Assembly: GCF_051200875.1 (NCBI RefSeq)
Contig: NZ_CP195191.1
Location: 3,410,001-3,474,000 of the forward strand
DNA length: 64,000 nucleotides
Direction of reading: 5' to 3'
Source of the DNA: Pseudotabrizicola sp051200875
GTDB taxonomy: Bacteria; Pseudomonadota; Alphaproteobacteria; Rhodobacterales; Rhodobacteraceae
Shown piece by piece: positions 1 through 7,741 of the stretch; the first letter of the stretch is position 1; every line of letters starts with the position of its first letter. A program made the position numbers and the translations under genes. The notes beneath the pieces were generated by a model. The model made no database searches. It saw only the letters and a program-made list of their open reading frames with translations, and had not been told where the DNA came from.

Positions 1-574
1 CAAAGGCAAAGAAGCCTGTCCTGATGGTGTTCAGGTCAGCGTCATATGGCGTTTGGAACTTATTAAGCGCATGGAACGCGAAATTCATAATCACGCCGAT
101 GGTCAGAGAGGACCAAAGGTTGAGCGTAAAGAAATAAAGGGCAATCGGTAAGGTCATGCCAGGGTTATTGCCGAAGGAAAGCGGTGACTGGATGACAAAG
201 GGAAATGCAAATACGGGAATGAACGCGATCAGGGGAACCCAGATCAGACGGAAGGGATAAAAGAACACCCCTAGCACGCCGCAGAACAGGGTGACGTGTG
301 GGGTCAAATTCACGATGGCGGGATTTTGTCCGCTTCGGATCGACCCGTAGGTCATGATGACGGTCCAGAACATCACGACCAGGAAATATATCAAGGAAAG
401 GCGTACCGGCTTCCGTTCGATTGCTTGCTTTACACCTGCAATCTTGGACTTTTCGAAGTCATGAAAGATGAACTCGGCCCCTGCGATCCGGTCGTCGCGC
501 TGGACGAGCACAGCCCGATCATCGCTGGCTTGCGAGCTGGGGGCAGAAACGGAAAAGGTACTACTCTTTGTCAC
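1..574 (-). CDS. Partial multi-pass membrane protein, family not recognised
   Basis: The reading frame runs without a stop from a GTG at 574 to the window edge (191 codons), so the C-terminus is missing. The GTG follows a GGAAGAG-like ribosome site, and an in-frame TAA lies about 45 bases upstream. The first ~65 residues are polar and carry an acidic/basic stretch. They are followed by at least three hydrophobic segments, near residues 65-85, 98-130 and 140-165, the last containing LPIALYFFTLNLWSSLTIG. The pattern suggests an integral inner-membrane protein with a cytoplasmic N-terminal tail. No catalytic motif is visible and I do not assign a function. It is divergent from the ybjN-like gene. 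Confidence 0.65.
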   Translation of the reverse strand, partial: MTKSSTFSVSAPSSQASDDRAVLVQRDDRIAGAEFIFHDFEKSKIAGVKQAIERKPVRLSLIYFLVVMFWTVIMTYGSIRSGQNPAIVNLTPHVTLFCGVLGVFFYPFRLIWVPLIAFIPVFAFPFVIQSPLSFGNNPGMTLPIALYFFTLNLWSSLTIGVIMNFAFHALNKFQTPYDADLNTIRTGFFAF

Positions 575-873
575 GAGGGGACGCAGCTCTTCCGAAGAGG
601 GAGCGTAGGGTATGTGCGCTTAAGGCATACATTCAAGGTAGCGAATTGGGAACGATCCGAACGGGCAGTTTGGCCATTCTTTGGTCTGTATTGCTGTGGC
701 TGCTTCATTTGTGGAGTTGTCCACAAGAGATTTCATAAGAAATCGCTTTACAGGCTTTCGCTTCTGCAACACCATATCTAGTAAGGACTGCGTCAGGCAA
801 ACGCAGAGCCTTGCCAGACACCCAGCATCCTGTGGGTCAGTGGCTTGCAGGGGCATCATCAAGAGGCCGGGCG
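575..873. other. Divergent intergenic region, ~300 bases, no gene seen
   Basis: This gap separates the leftward membrane gene from the rightward ybjN-like gene and should hold both promoters. No reading frame in it looks protein-like, and no tRNA-like fold was seen. Two small dyads are visible: GATTTC-ATAA-GAAATC at 729-744 and TGCGT-7 bases-ACGCA at 789-805. Either could be an operator half-site pair, but nothing identifies a regulator. I could not place convincing -35/-10 boxes. Confidence 0.4.
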
Positions 874-1377
874 ATGTCACTTTCTGAAGACTTCCTTTCA
901 ACGGATGAAATTCATCCCATCGACATTGTCGAGACCCTTGCTGAACATCACGAGTGGGAATTCGACCGTGTCACGGATGACCAGATTGCTATGGCCGTTG
1001 AAGGGCAATGGCGGACCTATTCGCTGACCTTGGCATGGTCGCAGCAGGATGAGACGCTGCGGTTGATCTGCACCTTCGAACTTGAGCCGCCGGAAGGGCG
1101 CCTCAACGCGCTTTACGATGTCATGAACCGGTGCAATGACATGGTTTGGACGGGGGCATTCACCTATTGGGCCGAGCAAAAGCTGATGGTCTGGCGCTAT
1201 GGGTTGGTGTTGGCCGGTGGTCAAAGCGCGGGGCCCGAGCAGATTGATCGGTTGATCGCCAGTGCGGTTATGGCGTCTGAACGGTTCTATCCGGCATTTC
1301 AGCTTGTTGGCTGGGGGGATAAATCCCCGGAAGCTGCGGTAAAGGTTGCCATTGCCGAGGCCTACGGTCGGGCCTAA
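874..1377 (+). CDS. YbjN domain-containing protein (type III chaperone-like fold)
   Basis: 167 residues. The start at 874 (MSLSEDF) is chosen over an in-frame ATG 63 bases upstream because an AAGAGG site precedes it and family members begin here. The region EWEFDRVTDDQIAMAVEG through the FELEPPEGRLNAL segment and the WTGAFTYW region fits the YbjN / Tir-chaperone-like fold (alternating strands with a central helix pair). The molecular role of this family is not settled. It is probably an adaptor or chaperone rather than an enzyme. It lies 28 bases upstream of proC in the same direction, an arrangement I recall as common in Rhodobacterales, so the two are probably co-transcribed. Confidence 0.8.
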   Translation: MSLSEDFLSTDEIHPIDIVETLAEHHEWEFDRVTDDQIAMAVEGQWRTYSLTLAWSQQDETLRLICTFELEPPEGRLNALYDVMNRCNDMVWTGAFTYWAEQKLMVWRYGLVLAGGQSAGPEQIDRLIASAVMASERFYPAFQLVGWGDKSPEAAVKVAIAEAYGRA

Positions 1378-1405
1378 CCTCTGCCCCGTGAAAACGGGGA
1401 AGATC

Positions 1406-2227
1406 ATGACTCTGGAAAAGATCAACAGCCGCGGGATTGTCATTCTGGGCTGCGGAAAAATGGGATCGGCCATGCTGGAAGGCTGGCTGGGACGAGGATT
1501 GGCACCTTCGGCCGCTTGGGTTGTCGACCCAAACCCATCGGATTGGGTAAAGGGCTTGCAGGCAAACGGGCTTCATCTGAATGAAGGTATGCCTGAATTG
1601 CCTGCCGTGGTGCTGATTGCCGTCAAGCCACAGATGATGGGGGCCGCATTGCCCCAAATCGCCGGATTTGCGGGCAAGGATGTGCTGGTGCTTACCGTCG
1701 CCGCGGGTACCACGATTGCGACTTACGAACAGGTTTTCGGCGCCAAGACCCGAATTGTGCGGTCGATGCCGAATACGCCAGCAGCGGTCGGCCGCGGGAT
1801 TACCGCCATCATCGGCAATTCTGCCAGCGGGGAAGAAGATTTGGCTTTGGCCGAAGAATTGCTTTCTGCTGTCGGGCAGGTGGTGCGGTTGCAGGACGAG
1901 CACCAAATGGATGCAGTGACTGCGGTTTCCGGATCCGGGCCGGCCTATGTGTTTCATCTGATTGAGGCATTGGCAGCGGCCGGCGAGGCCGAAGGATTGC
2001 CTTCCGATCTTTCCATGAAACTCGCGCGGGCCACGGTGACCGGAGCAGGGGAACTGGCCCATCAGGCGCCTGAAGCTGCTTCGCAACTACGGATAAACGT
2101 GACTTCGCCGGGCGGAACGACAGCGGCGGCCCTGACCGTGCTGATGGACCCGGAAACGGGCTTCCCGGCTTTGCTACGTCGCGCGGTCAAAGCGGCGGCG
2201 GATCGCGGGCGGGAGTTGGGTAAGTGA
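1406..2227 (+). CDS. proC: Pyrroline-5-carboxylate reductase
   Basis: 273 residues, normal for ProC. It reduces 1-pyrroline-5-carboxylate to L-proline with NAD(P)H, the last step of proline synthesis, in the cytoplasm. The N-terminal Rossmann motif GCGKMGSAMLEGW begins around residue 13. The dimerisation domain carries AVSGSGPAYVFHLIEAL and the family signature region TGAGELAHQAPEAA...VTSPGGTTAAAL. The start at 1406 removes a 20-codon in-frame extension that overlaps the ybjN-like gene. The stop overlaps the GTG start of the next gene by four bases, implying translational coupling. Confidence 0.96.
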   Translation: MTLEKINSRGIVILGCGKMGSAMLEGWLGRGLAPSAAWVVDPNPSDWVKGLQANGLHLNEGMPELPAVVLIAVKPQMMGAALPQIAGFAGKDVLVLTVAAGTTIATYEQVFGAKTRIVRSMPNTPAAVGRGITAIIGNSASGEEDLALAEELLSAVGQVVRLQDEHQMDAVTAVSGSGPAYVFHLIEALAAAGEAEGLPSDLSMKLARATVTGAGELAHQAPEAASQLRINVTSPGGTTAAALTVLMDPETGFPALLRRAVKAAADRGRELGK

Positions 2228-2559
2228 CCATTTCCTATGATGACTTTGCAAAAGTCGACATTCGCGTGGGGCGGATCACGCGCGCCGAACCATTCCCCGA
2301 AGCACGAAAACCTGCCTACAAACTTTGGGTCGATTTCGGCGCCGAGATCGGGGAAAAGCGTTCAAGCGCCCAGATCACAAAGCACTACACCGTGGAAGGA
2401 CTGGTTGGCCAATTGGTGATGGGGGTGGTGAATTTTCCACCACGTCAGATTGGCAAGGTGATGTCTGAGGTGCTGGTTCTGGGAGTGCCGGATGCCGAGG
2501 GCGAAGTTGTGCTGCTACAACCCAATAAAGACGTGCCTTTAGGCGGGAGGATGTTCTGA
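2224..2559 (+). CDS. csaA: CsaA-like tRNA-binding domain protein
   Basis: 111 residues, consisting only of a tRNA-binding OB fold. The regions VDIRVGRI, ARKPAYKLWVDFG, SSAQITKHY and VVNFPPRQIG match CsaA proteins of about 110 residues. Family members are homodimers that bind tRNA or act as export-related chaperones; which role applies here cannot be read from the sequence. Translation starts with GTG inside the proC stop (GTGA overlap). The stop TGA shares its A with the ATG of the downstream dehydrogenase, so three genes are translationally linked. Confidence 0.88.
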   Translation: MTISYDDFAKVDIRVGRITRAEPFPEARKPAYKLWVDFGAEIGEKRSSAQITKHYTVEGLVGQLVMGVVNFPPRQIGKVMSEVLVLGVPDAEGEVVLLQPNKDVPLGGRMF

Positions 2560-3506
2560 TGAAGCTCTTGATCACGCGGCCTTTGCCAGATGCGGTCATG
2601 CAGGCTGCAGGGGCTCGGTTTGAGGTGACGGCGCGTGCCAGTACCCTGCCGCTTAGCCCAGATGAATTGCGTGCCTCGCTGCGCGACTTTGATGTGGTGC
2701 TGCCGACGCTGGGTGACCTTTACAAGGCCGAGGTTTTTGCCGACGTGCCCGCACCGCGGGCGCGGATGTTGGCCAATTTCGGCGTGGGTTATAACCATAT
2801 CGACGTTGCTGCGGCGCGGGCGGCAGGGTTGGCGGTCAGCAATACACCGGGGGCCGTGACTGATGCCACTGCCGATATCGCAATGACCCTGATCCTGATG
2901 ACTGCACGCCGTGCCGGGGAAGGCGAACGTCTGGTCCGAAGTGGAAGATGGGAAGGCTGGCATCCCACGCAGATGCTGGGCCTGCATGTCTCTGGCAAGC
3001 GGGTGGGGATCATCGGAATGGGGCGCATCGGCAAGGCGATCGCAAGGCGCTGTCAGGCGGGCTTTGGGATGGAGGTAACCTTCTACAATCGCTCTCCGGT
3101 CGATGATCCGGGTGTTCCAGCGCGGCAGGTCAGCATGGCCGAGGCTTTGTCGGCCGATGTCGTGGTCTTGGCTGTTCCCGGGGGCAAAGAGACCCATCAC
3201 CTGATGAATGCTTCGGCCTTTGCGCAGATGAAGCCACATGCCCTGTTCGTGAATATAAGCCGGGGCGATGTGGTTGAAGAGGCCGCGTTGATTGGGGCGC
3301 TGGAGTCTGGCCAGATTGGTGGAGCGGGACTTGATGTCTATGAGTTCGAGCCAAAGGTGCCTTCAGCGCTGATGGAGAGAGAGAACGTGACGCTGTTGCC
3401 GCATCTTGGAACAGCAGCGTTAGAGGTGCGGACGAATATGGGGATGATGGCGGTGGACAACCTGATCGCCTTTGCCGAAGGCCGTCAGCTTCCGAACGCG
3501 GTCTGA
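2559..3506 (+). CDS. D-2-hydroxyacid dehydrogenase (glyoxylate/hydroxypyruvate reductase type)
   Basis: 315 residues, NAD(P)-dependent. The nucleotide motif GIIGMGRIGKAIARR lies near residue 150. Catalytic elements are the NISRGDVVEE stretch (Arg), the E of YEFEP, and the His in LLPHLGTAALEVR. The pattern is typical of D-glycerate dehydrogenase / glyoxylate reductase, which interconverts glyoxylate and glycolate or hydroxypyruvate and D-glycerate. Exact substrate preference is not decidable here. The ATG overlaps the preceding TGA by one base, so it ends the ybjN-proC-csaA operon. Confidence 0.9.
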   Translation: MKLLITRPLPDAVMQAAGARFEVTARASTLPLSPDELRASLRDFDVVLPTLGDLYKAEVFADVPAPRARMLANFGVGYNHIDVAAARAAGLAVSNTPGAVTDATADIAMTLILMTARRAGEGERLVRSGRWEGWHPTQMLGLHVSGKRVGIIGMGRIGKAIARRCQAGFGMEVTFYNRSPVDDPGVPARQVSMAEALSADVVVLAVPGGKETHHLMNASAFAQMKPHALFVNISRGDVVEEAALIGALESGQIGGAGLDVYEFEPKVPSALMERENVTLLPHLGTAALEVRTNMGMMAVDNLIAFAEGRQLPNAV

Positions 3507-3596
3507 TCTGGTGCGAGACGGCTTCATCCTTCAATGGCAATGCTGGCCAAGGGGGCTCTATGCCCCCGAGGACAGCTGCCCTTTGCACGGTCAGCC

Positions 3597-4253
3597 ATGA
3601 TCATATCACGCGGGCGCCGATATATCTTTGTGCATATCCCCAAGACGGGGGGAACGGCGCTGTCATTGGCGCTTGAGGCGCGCGCCATGAAGGATGACAT
3701 CCTGATCGGGGATACCCCAAAGGCGCGGGCCCGAAAAGGGCGGCTGGCCGGAGTTCGCACGGCGGGGCGTCTGTGGAAACATTCGACGCTGGCTGATATT
3801 GAGGGCTTGGTCAGCGGAGAAGAAATTTCCAGTTTCTTTACCTTTGCTCTGGTCCGTAATCCGTGGGACCGAATGGTCAGCTATTACCATTGGCTTCGTG
3901 TCCAAGGTTTTGGTCATCCAGCAGTGTCCTTGGCAAAGACGCATGACTTCTCGTCTTTCCTGAACCATCCCCAAACTCAGGCAGGCCTTACCTATTGGCC
4001 CTATGAGGCCTATCTGCGCGACCGGCACTGCGTGGACCGATGCAGCCAGTATGTCAGGCTGGAACGCCTGGAGGAGGATCTGGCCCCGGTTGAGGCGCAT
4101 CTTGGATTTCGGATCAGGCCAGAGCGGGCTAATCATTCCGATCGAGTTGCCGATTGGCGGGGCTATTTCTCCGACGCGGATGCCGCACTGATTGCGCGCC
4201 TCTGTGCCGAAGATATCGCACGGTTTGGCTACACATTTGACGGGTTGCGCTAA
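3597..4253 (+). CDS. Sulfotransferase family protein (PAPS-dependent)
   Basis: 218 residues from the ATG at 3597 (MIISRGRRY). An in-frame ATG at 3534 would add 21 residues with no family similarity. Neither start has a good Shine-Dalgarno site, so the start is uncertain. The 5'-phosphosulfate-binding loop is IPKTGGTAL near residue 14, and the 3'-phosphate-binding region is FALVRNPWDRMVSYYHW. This combination marks the carbohydrate/Stf0-like sulfotransferase superfamily. The acceptor is unknown; cell-surface polysaccharide is a reasonable guess. It is followed in the same direction by a lone Hint-domain gene. Confidence 0.85.
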   Translation: MIISRGRRYIFVHIPKTGGTALSLALEARAMKDDILIGDTPKARARKGRLAGVRTAGRLWKHSTLADIEGLVSGEEISSFFTFALVRNPWDRMVSYYHWLRVQGFGHPAVSLAKTHDFSSFLNHPQTQAGLTYWPYEAYLRDRHCVDRCSQYVRLERLEEDLAPVEAHLGFRIRPERANHSDRVADWRGYFSDADAALIARLCAEDIARFGYTFDGLR

Positions 4254-4399
4254 AGCCTTCTGAATTGCCATGATTTGGCCATCGTAGGGCTAAAGCTTTG
4301 CCGTATCGGTCAAGCAGTGTCTGGTCCTGTTTCAGGGGCGGTGTGTCCGGCCCGTCCTGATTGACTGACGGCAATGCAGACCAGCGTAAAGGATCATCC

Positions 4400-4996
4400 A
4401 TGGTCTGGATGGGTTCGGAACGGCCAATAGCGGGAGCAGCCACGGTGGTCGCCGAGGGCCTCTTTGCCATGACGCCGGTGGCCACGCCAGAGGGATGGGT
4501 TCCAGCAGGAGAGTTGGGGCCCGGTGATGCGGTTCTGACCTTTGACAACGGTGTTCAAACGGTTTCGACCGTCTACTCGGCCCCCTTTCAGGATGCCCCT
4601 GCCGAACTCTGGCCGCTGCGGGTGCCAGCTTGGGCTTTGGACAATCGCGATGAAATCGTCCTGTTGCCACAGCAAAAGATCTTGTTGGAAAGCGATCTGG
4701 CCGAGCAGATGTATGGTGATCCTTTCGCGTTGATCCCCGCCGAAGCCCTAGAGTTCTGGCGAGGGATTGCGCGGTTCAAGCCCTCGGTCGGGCAAGAGAT
4801 CGTGCAACTTTGTTTTGAAGCACCGCAGGTTCTTTACGCCAGCCGCGGTGTGCTTTTGTCTTGTGCCGGTCAAAACTGGGCACGCGAGGATTGGGCTGAC
4901 CCCGGGTTTTCGTCCTATAGCGGCGCACAAGCGCGGCATTTGGTGGCCTGTCATATGGCCGAAGAAGTTGGGGCCAGCCTTTGCAAGGAAAGCTGA
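4400..4996 (+). CDS. Stand-alone Hint-domain protein lacking the nucleophilic Cys
   Basis: 198 residues, starting at ATG 4400 after an AAAGGA site. The segment TPVATPEGWVPAGELGPGDA is the classic start of a Hint_2 domain, and VLTFDNGVQTV follows it. It continues through LPQQKILLES and VLYASRGVLL blocks to the C-terminus. Active Hint domains begin with Cys (CFxxGTxIxTP). Here the aligned position is Gly20 and there is no Cys nearby, so splicing or hedgehog-type self-cleavage looks impossible. Only ~20 residues precede the domain, so there is no N-extein either. Proteins with Hint_2 domains are abundant in roseobacters; their role is unknown. Confidence 0.8.
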   Translation: MVWMGSERPIAGAATVVAEGLFAMTPVATPEGWVPAGELGPGDAVLTFDNGVQTVSTVYSAPFQDAPAELWPLRVPAWALDNRDEIVLLPQQKILLESDLAEQMYGDPFALIPAEALEFWRGIARFKPSVGQEIVQLCFEAPQVLYASRGVLLSCAGQNWAREDWADPGFSSYSGAQARHLVACHMAEEVGASLCKES

Positions 4997-5019
4997 CCCC
5001 GATCTTCAAACGTGGGTAG

Positions 5020-7218
5020 TTAGGCTGCCTTGACGGCTTTGGCCGGATAGAAGACCTCTCCCTTTGCGGCCATATCGCGCAGCATCTTGGGCGTTGTGAA
5101 ACGAGCCCCGAACCGAGCGGTGAGGTCGTCGCAAATCTCGGAAGCGCGTGCCGCGCCGATGATGTCGAGCCAACCGAAGGGGCCACCCGACCATGGCGCA
5201 AAGCCCCAGCCAAGGATCGCGCCGACATCGCCTTCGCGAATATCCATCAGAACGCCTTCTTCGAATGCGCGGACCGCTTCCAGAACCTGTGACATCAACA
5301 GGCGTTGCTGAACTTCGGTCAGATCGGGCTGGTCGTCCGCCACTGGATATTTTGCGGCCAGACCGTCCCAAAGACCCTGACGCTTGCCCGCTTCGTCATA
5401 GGCGTAGAAACCGGCATTGGCTTTTTTGCCCATGCGACCTTGATCTGCCATCCAGAACAGAACCTCGTCTACCGCTCCATCCGGATAGGCGTCTCCCATG
5501 GCGGATTTTGTGGCCTTGGCGATCTTGACACCAAGGTCGATCGAGGTTTCGTCCACCAGCTGCAGCGGACCAAGCGGCATGCCGACCAGTTTCGCGGCAT
5601 TCTCGATCAGCGCAGGTTCCACGCCTTCGGCGACCATGCGGATGCCTTCGTTGATATAAGGGATGATGCAGCGGTTCGCATAGAAGAAGCGGGCATCATT
5701 GACGACGATCGGCGTCTTGCGGATCTGGCGCACGAAGTCCAAGGCCTTGGCAACGGCACGGTCGCCAGTGGCTTTGCCGCGGATGATTTCCACCAGCATC
5801 ATCTTGTCGACGGGCGAGAAGAAGTGAATGCCGATAAATTGCTCGGGCCGCTTGGAGGCCTTTGCCAGCATGGTGATTGGCAGGGTCGAGGTGTTCGAGG
5901 CAAAGATACAGTCCTCGCCAATCACGGCCTCGACCTTTGCGGTCATCTCGGCTTTCACAGCGGGGTCTTCGAACACGGCTTCGACGATCAGATCGCAGCC
6001 TTGCAGAGCATTCAGGTCAGGTGTCGCGGTGATGCGGCCAAGAACTTGTTCCTTTTTCTCGGGCGTCACCTTCTTGCGGGCCATGCCCTTGTCGAGGATG
6101 CCTTCGGAATAGGATTTGCCCTTGTCAGCGGCGGCTTGGTCACGGTCGATCAGAACCACTTCGATCCCGGCTTGGGCCGAGACATAGGCAATGCCTGCAC
6201 CCATCATGCCGGCACCAAGGATGCCCACTTTCTTGACCGACTGGTCCGGGGCTTCGGGGCGGTTGGCACCCTTCTCCAAAGCTTCCTTGTTGATGAACAG
6301 GCTGCGGATCATTGCCGCCGAGGATGGGTTCATCAGCACGGCAGTGAAATGGCGCGCCTCAATCTTCAGGGCGGTGTCAAAGGGCACCATTGCGCCTTCG
6401 TAGACGGCACCAAGCAGCGCCTTCGCTGCTGGATAAACGCCCATCGTCTTGCCGTGCACCATCGCATTCGCGCCGACAAAGGTCATGAAGCCCGCGGGGT
6501 GGTAGGGCGCGCCGCCGGGCATCTTGTAGCCTTTCGAATCCCATGGCTTGACCAGATCGGCATCCTTTGCCGACAACACCCACTCCTTGGCGCGGGCCAA
6601 AAGGTCGGCGGGGGCCACGATCTCGTCAATCAGGCCAGCGGCCTTGGCGCTTTTGGGGTCTGACAGTTTGCCTTCCAGCAGGAAGGGGGCTGCAGCCATC
6701 GCACCCATCTTGCGGACAAGGCGCGTTGTACCGCCCATGCCCGGGAAAATCCCGACCATGATTTCGGGCAGGCCGATCTTGGCCTTTGGGTTGTCAGCCG
6801 CAATGATGCGGTGGCAGGAAAGGGGAATTTCGAGACCGATCCCCAAGGCCGTGCCGGGAAGGGCGGCCACGATCGGTTTGCCCCCCTTCAGCGTCTTCGG
6901 GTCCATGCCGGCGCGTTCGATCTTGCGCAGGATGCCATGGCAGCGCATCAGCCCGTCCATCAGACCCTTGGCCGGATTATCGCCCGCTTCGGCCTTCATC
7001 CGCGCGATCACGTTCAGGTCCATCCCGCCGGCAAAGCTGTCGGGCTTGCCACTGGTGATAATGATGCCCTTGACCGATGCCTCGGCCAGCGCTTGCGTGA
7101 CCAGCCCGTCCAGTTCGCCCCAGCCTTCAAGGCTGAGGACGTTCATGGATTTGGACTTAACGTCCCAGATGATGGTCGCAACGCCATCTGCGTCGGTGGT
7201 CATGGTGAAATCGGTCAT
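5020..7218 (-). CDS. fadJ: Multifunctional enoyl-CoA hydratase / 3-hydroxyacyl-CoA dehydrogenase (FadJ/FadB type)
   Basis: 732 residues, the usual size of the beta-oxidation alpha subunit. The N-terminal ~200 residues form a crotonase domain, with ITSGKPDSFAGGMDL and a LPEIMVGIFPGMGGT oxyanion/active region. From ~residue 320 follows the 3-hydroxyacyl-CoA dehydrogenase NAD domain (GILGAGMMGAGIAYVSA), then FSPVDKMMLVEIIRG and the C-terminal HCDH domain. It hydrates 2-enoyl-CoA and oxidises L-3-hydroxyacyl-CoA. It is the last gene of the leftward operon that also encodes the thiolase and acyl-CoA dehydrogenase, so the operon covers the whole spiral. A GAGG site precedes the ATG. Confidence 0.95.
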   Translation of the reverse strand: MTDFTMTTDADGVATIIWDVKSKSMNVLSLEGWGELDGLVTQALAEASVKGIIITSGKPDSFAGGMDLNVIARMKAEAGDNPAKGLMDGLMRCHGILRKIERAGMDPKTLKGGKPIVAALPGTALGIGLEIPLSCHRIIAADNPKAKIGLPEIMVGIFPGMGGTTRLVRKMGAMAAAPFLLEGKLSDPKSAKAAGLIDEIVAPADLLARAKEWVLSAKDADLVKPWDSKGYKMPGGAPYHPAGFMTFVGANAMVHGKTMGVYPAAKALLGAVYEGAMVPFDTALKIEARHFTAVLMNPSSAAMIRSLFINKEALEKGANRPEAPDQSVKKVGILGAGMMGAGIAYVSAQAGIEVVLIDRDQAAADKGKSYSEGILDKGMARKKVTPEKKEQVLGRITATPDLNALQGCDLIVEAVFEDPAVKAEMTAKVEAVIGEDCIFASNTSTLPITMLAKASKRPEQFIGIHFFSPVDKMMLVEIIRGKATGDRAVAKALDFVRQIRKTPIVVNDARFFYANRCIIPYINEGIRMVAEGVEPALIENAAKLVGMPLGPLQLVDETSIDLGVKIAKATKSAMGDAYPDGAVDEVLFWMADQGRMGKKANAGFYAYDEAGKRQGLWDGLAAKYPVADDQPDLTEVQQRLLMSQVLEAVRAFEEGVLMDIREGDVGAILGWGFAPWSGGPFGWLDIIGAARASEICDDLTARFGARFTTPKMLRDMAAKGEVFYPAKAVKAA

Positions 7219-7254
7219 AGTCTCGTCCTCTCGCGCCTTGCGGTGGAATGTCAG

Positions 7255-7737
7255 TCAGCTTCGCCCCAGCGAGATGCCCAAGCGCGCCAGTTCGCGCCTT
7301 TGCTCTTCGGCCAGGTCGGGGCTGAGAATTGTGATGTCCCTGTTCGAGGTTTCGGCCTCGATCACCACGCCCTTCCAGCGGTCGTGACGATGCAACAGGG
7401 TCATGCGGTTCAAGTAGCTGGGGCAAACGGGTTCGCCGTCGCAGGTGATCCGTGTTTCGTGGATGCCAACGATCATGTCGCCACGTCCGTTGATAAATCG
7501 CGCTGCAATGCAAGTCCGGCTATAGCTGTCGGCCCCCATCGCGATCATCTGCTCACGAAACTCGGTCACTGTGATTGTCATCTCATCCACCGACGCGATG
7601 ATCAGTGCCGCATCCTCGGTCACCATCGAGTTTGGGATCGCCAGATGGTCAAGAATGGTCACCACATCGCCGCGCCAAAGCGCCCCCGACACGGCGTCGA
7701 GGTTCGCTTGATAGACGCAGGCGGCAGACAGCCCCAC
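7255..7737 (-). CDS. Hypothetical protein, possible NTF2/SnoaL-like fold
   Basis: 160 residues from GTG 7737, four bases past the thiolase stop. The frame extends further upstream but would then lie entirely within the thiolase gene. The sequence starts CVYQANLDAVSGALWRGDVV and contains a central YSRTCIAARFING...DMIVGIHETRI stretch. This helix-then-curved-sheet pattern resembles small NTF2-like proteins, by eye only. Its position between thiolase and fadJ with tight spacing suggests it belongs to the beta-oxidation operon. Function is unknown. Confidence 0.65.
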   Translation of the reverse strand: MGLSAACVYQANLDAVSGALWRGDVVTILDHLAIPNSMVTEDAALIIASVDEMTITVTEFREQMIAMGADSYSRTCIAARFINGRGDMIVGIHETRITCDGEPVCPSYLNRMTLLHRHDRWKGVVIEAETSNRDITILSPDLAEEQRRELARLGISLGRS

Positions 7738-7741
7738 TTTT

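Noticed and set aside
620..901. 93-codon leftward open frame immediately upstream of the left-edge gene
   Set aside because: It ends in a stop just before the real gene and overlaps the ybjN start; the composition is not protein-like.
5305..6663. 452-codon open frame antisense to fadJ
   Set aside because: Composition and lack of motifs mark it as a shadow of fadJ, whose domains are complete.
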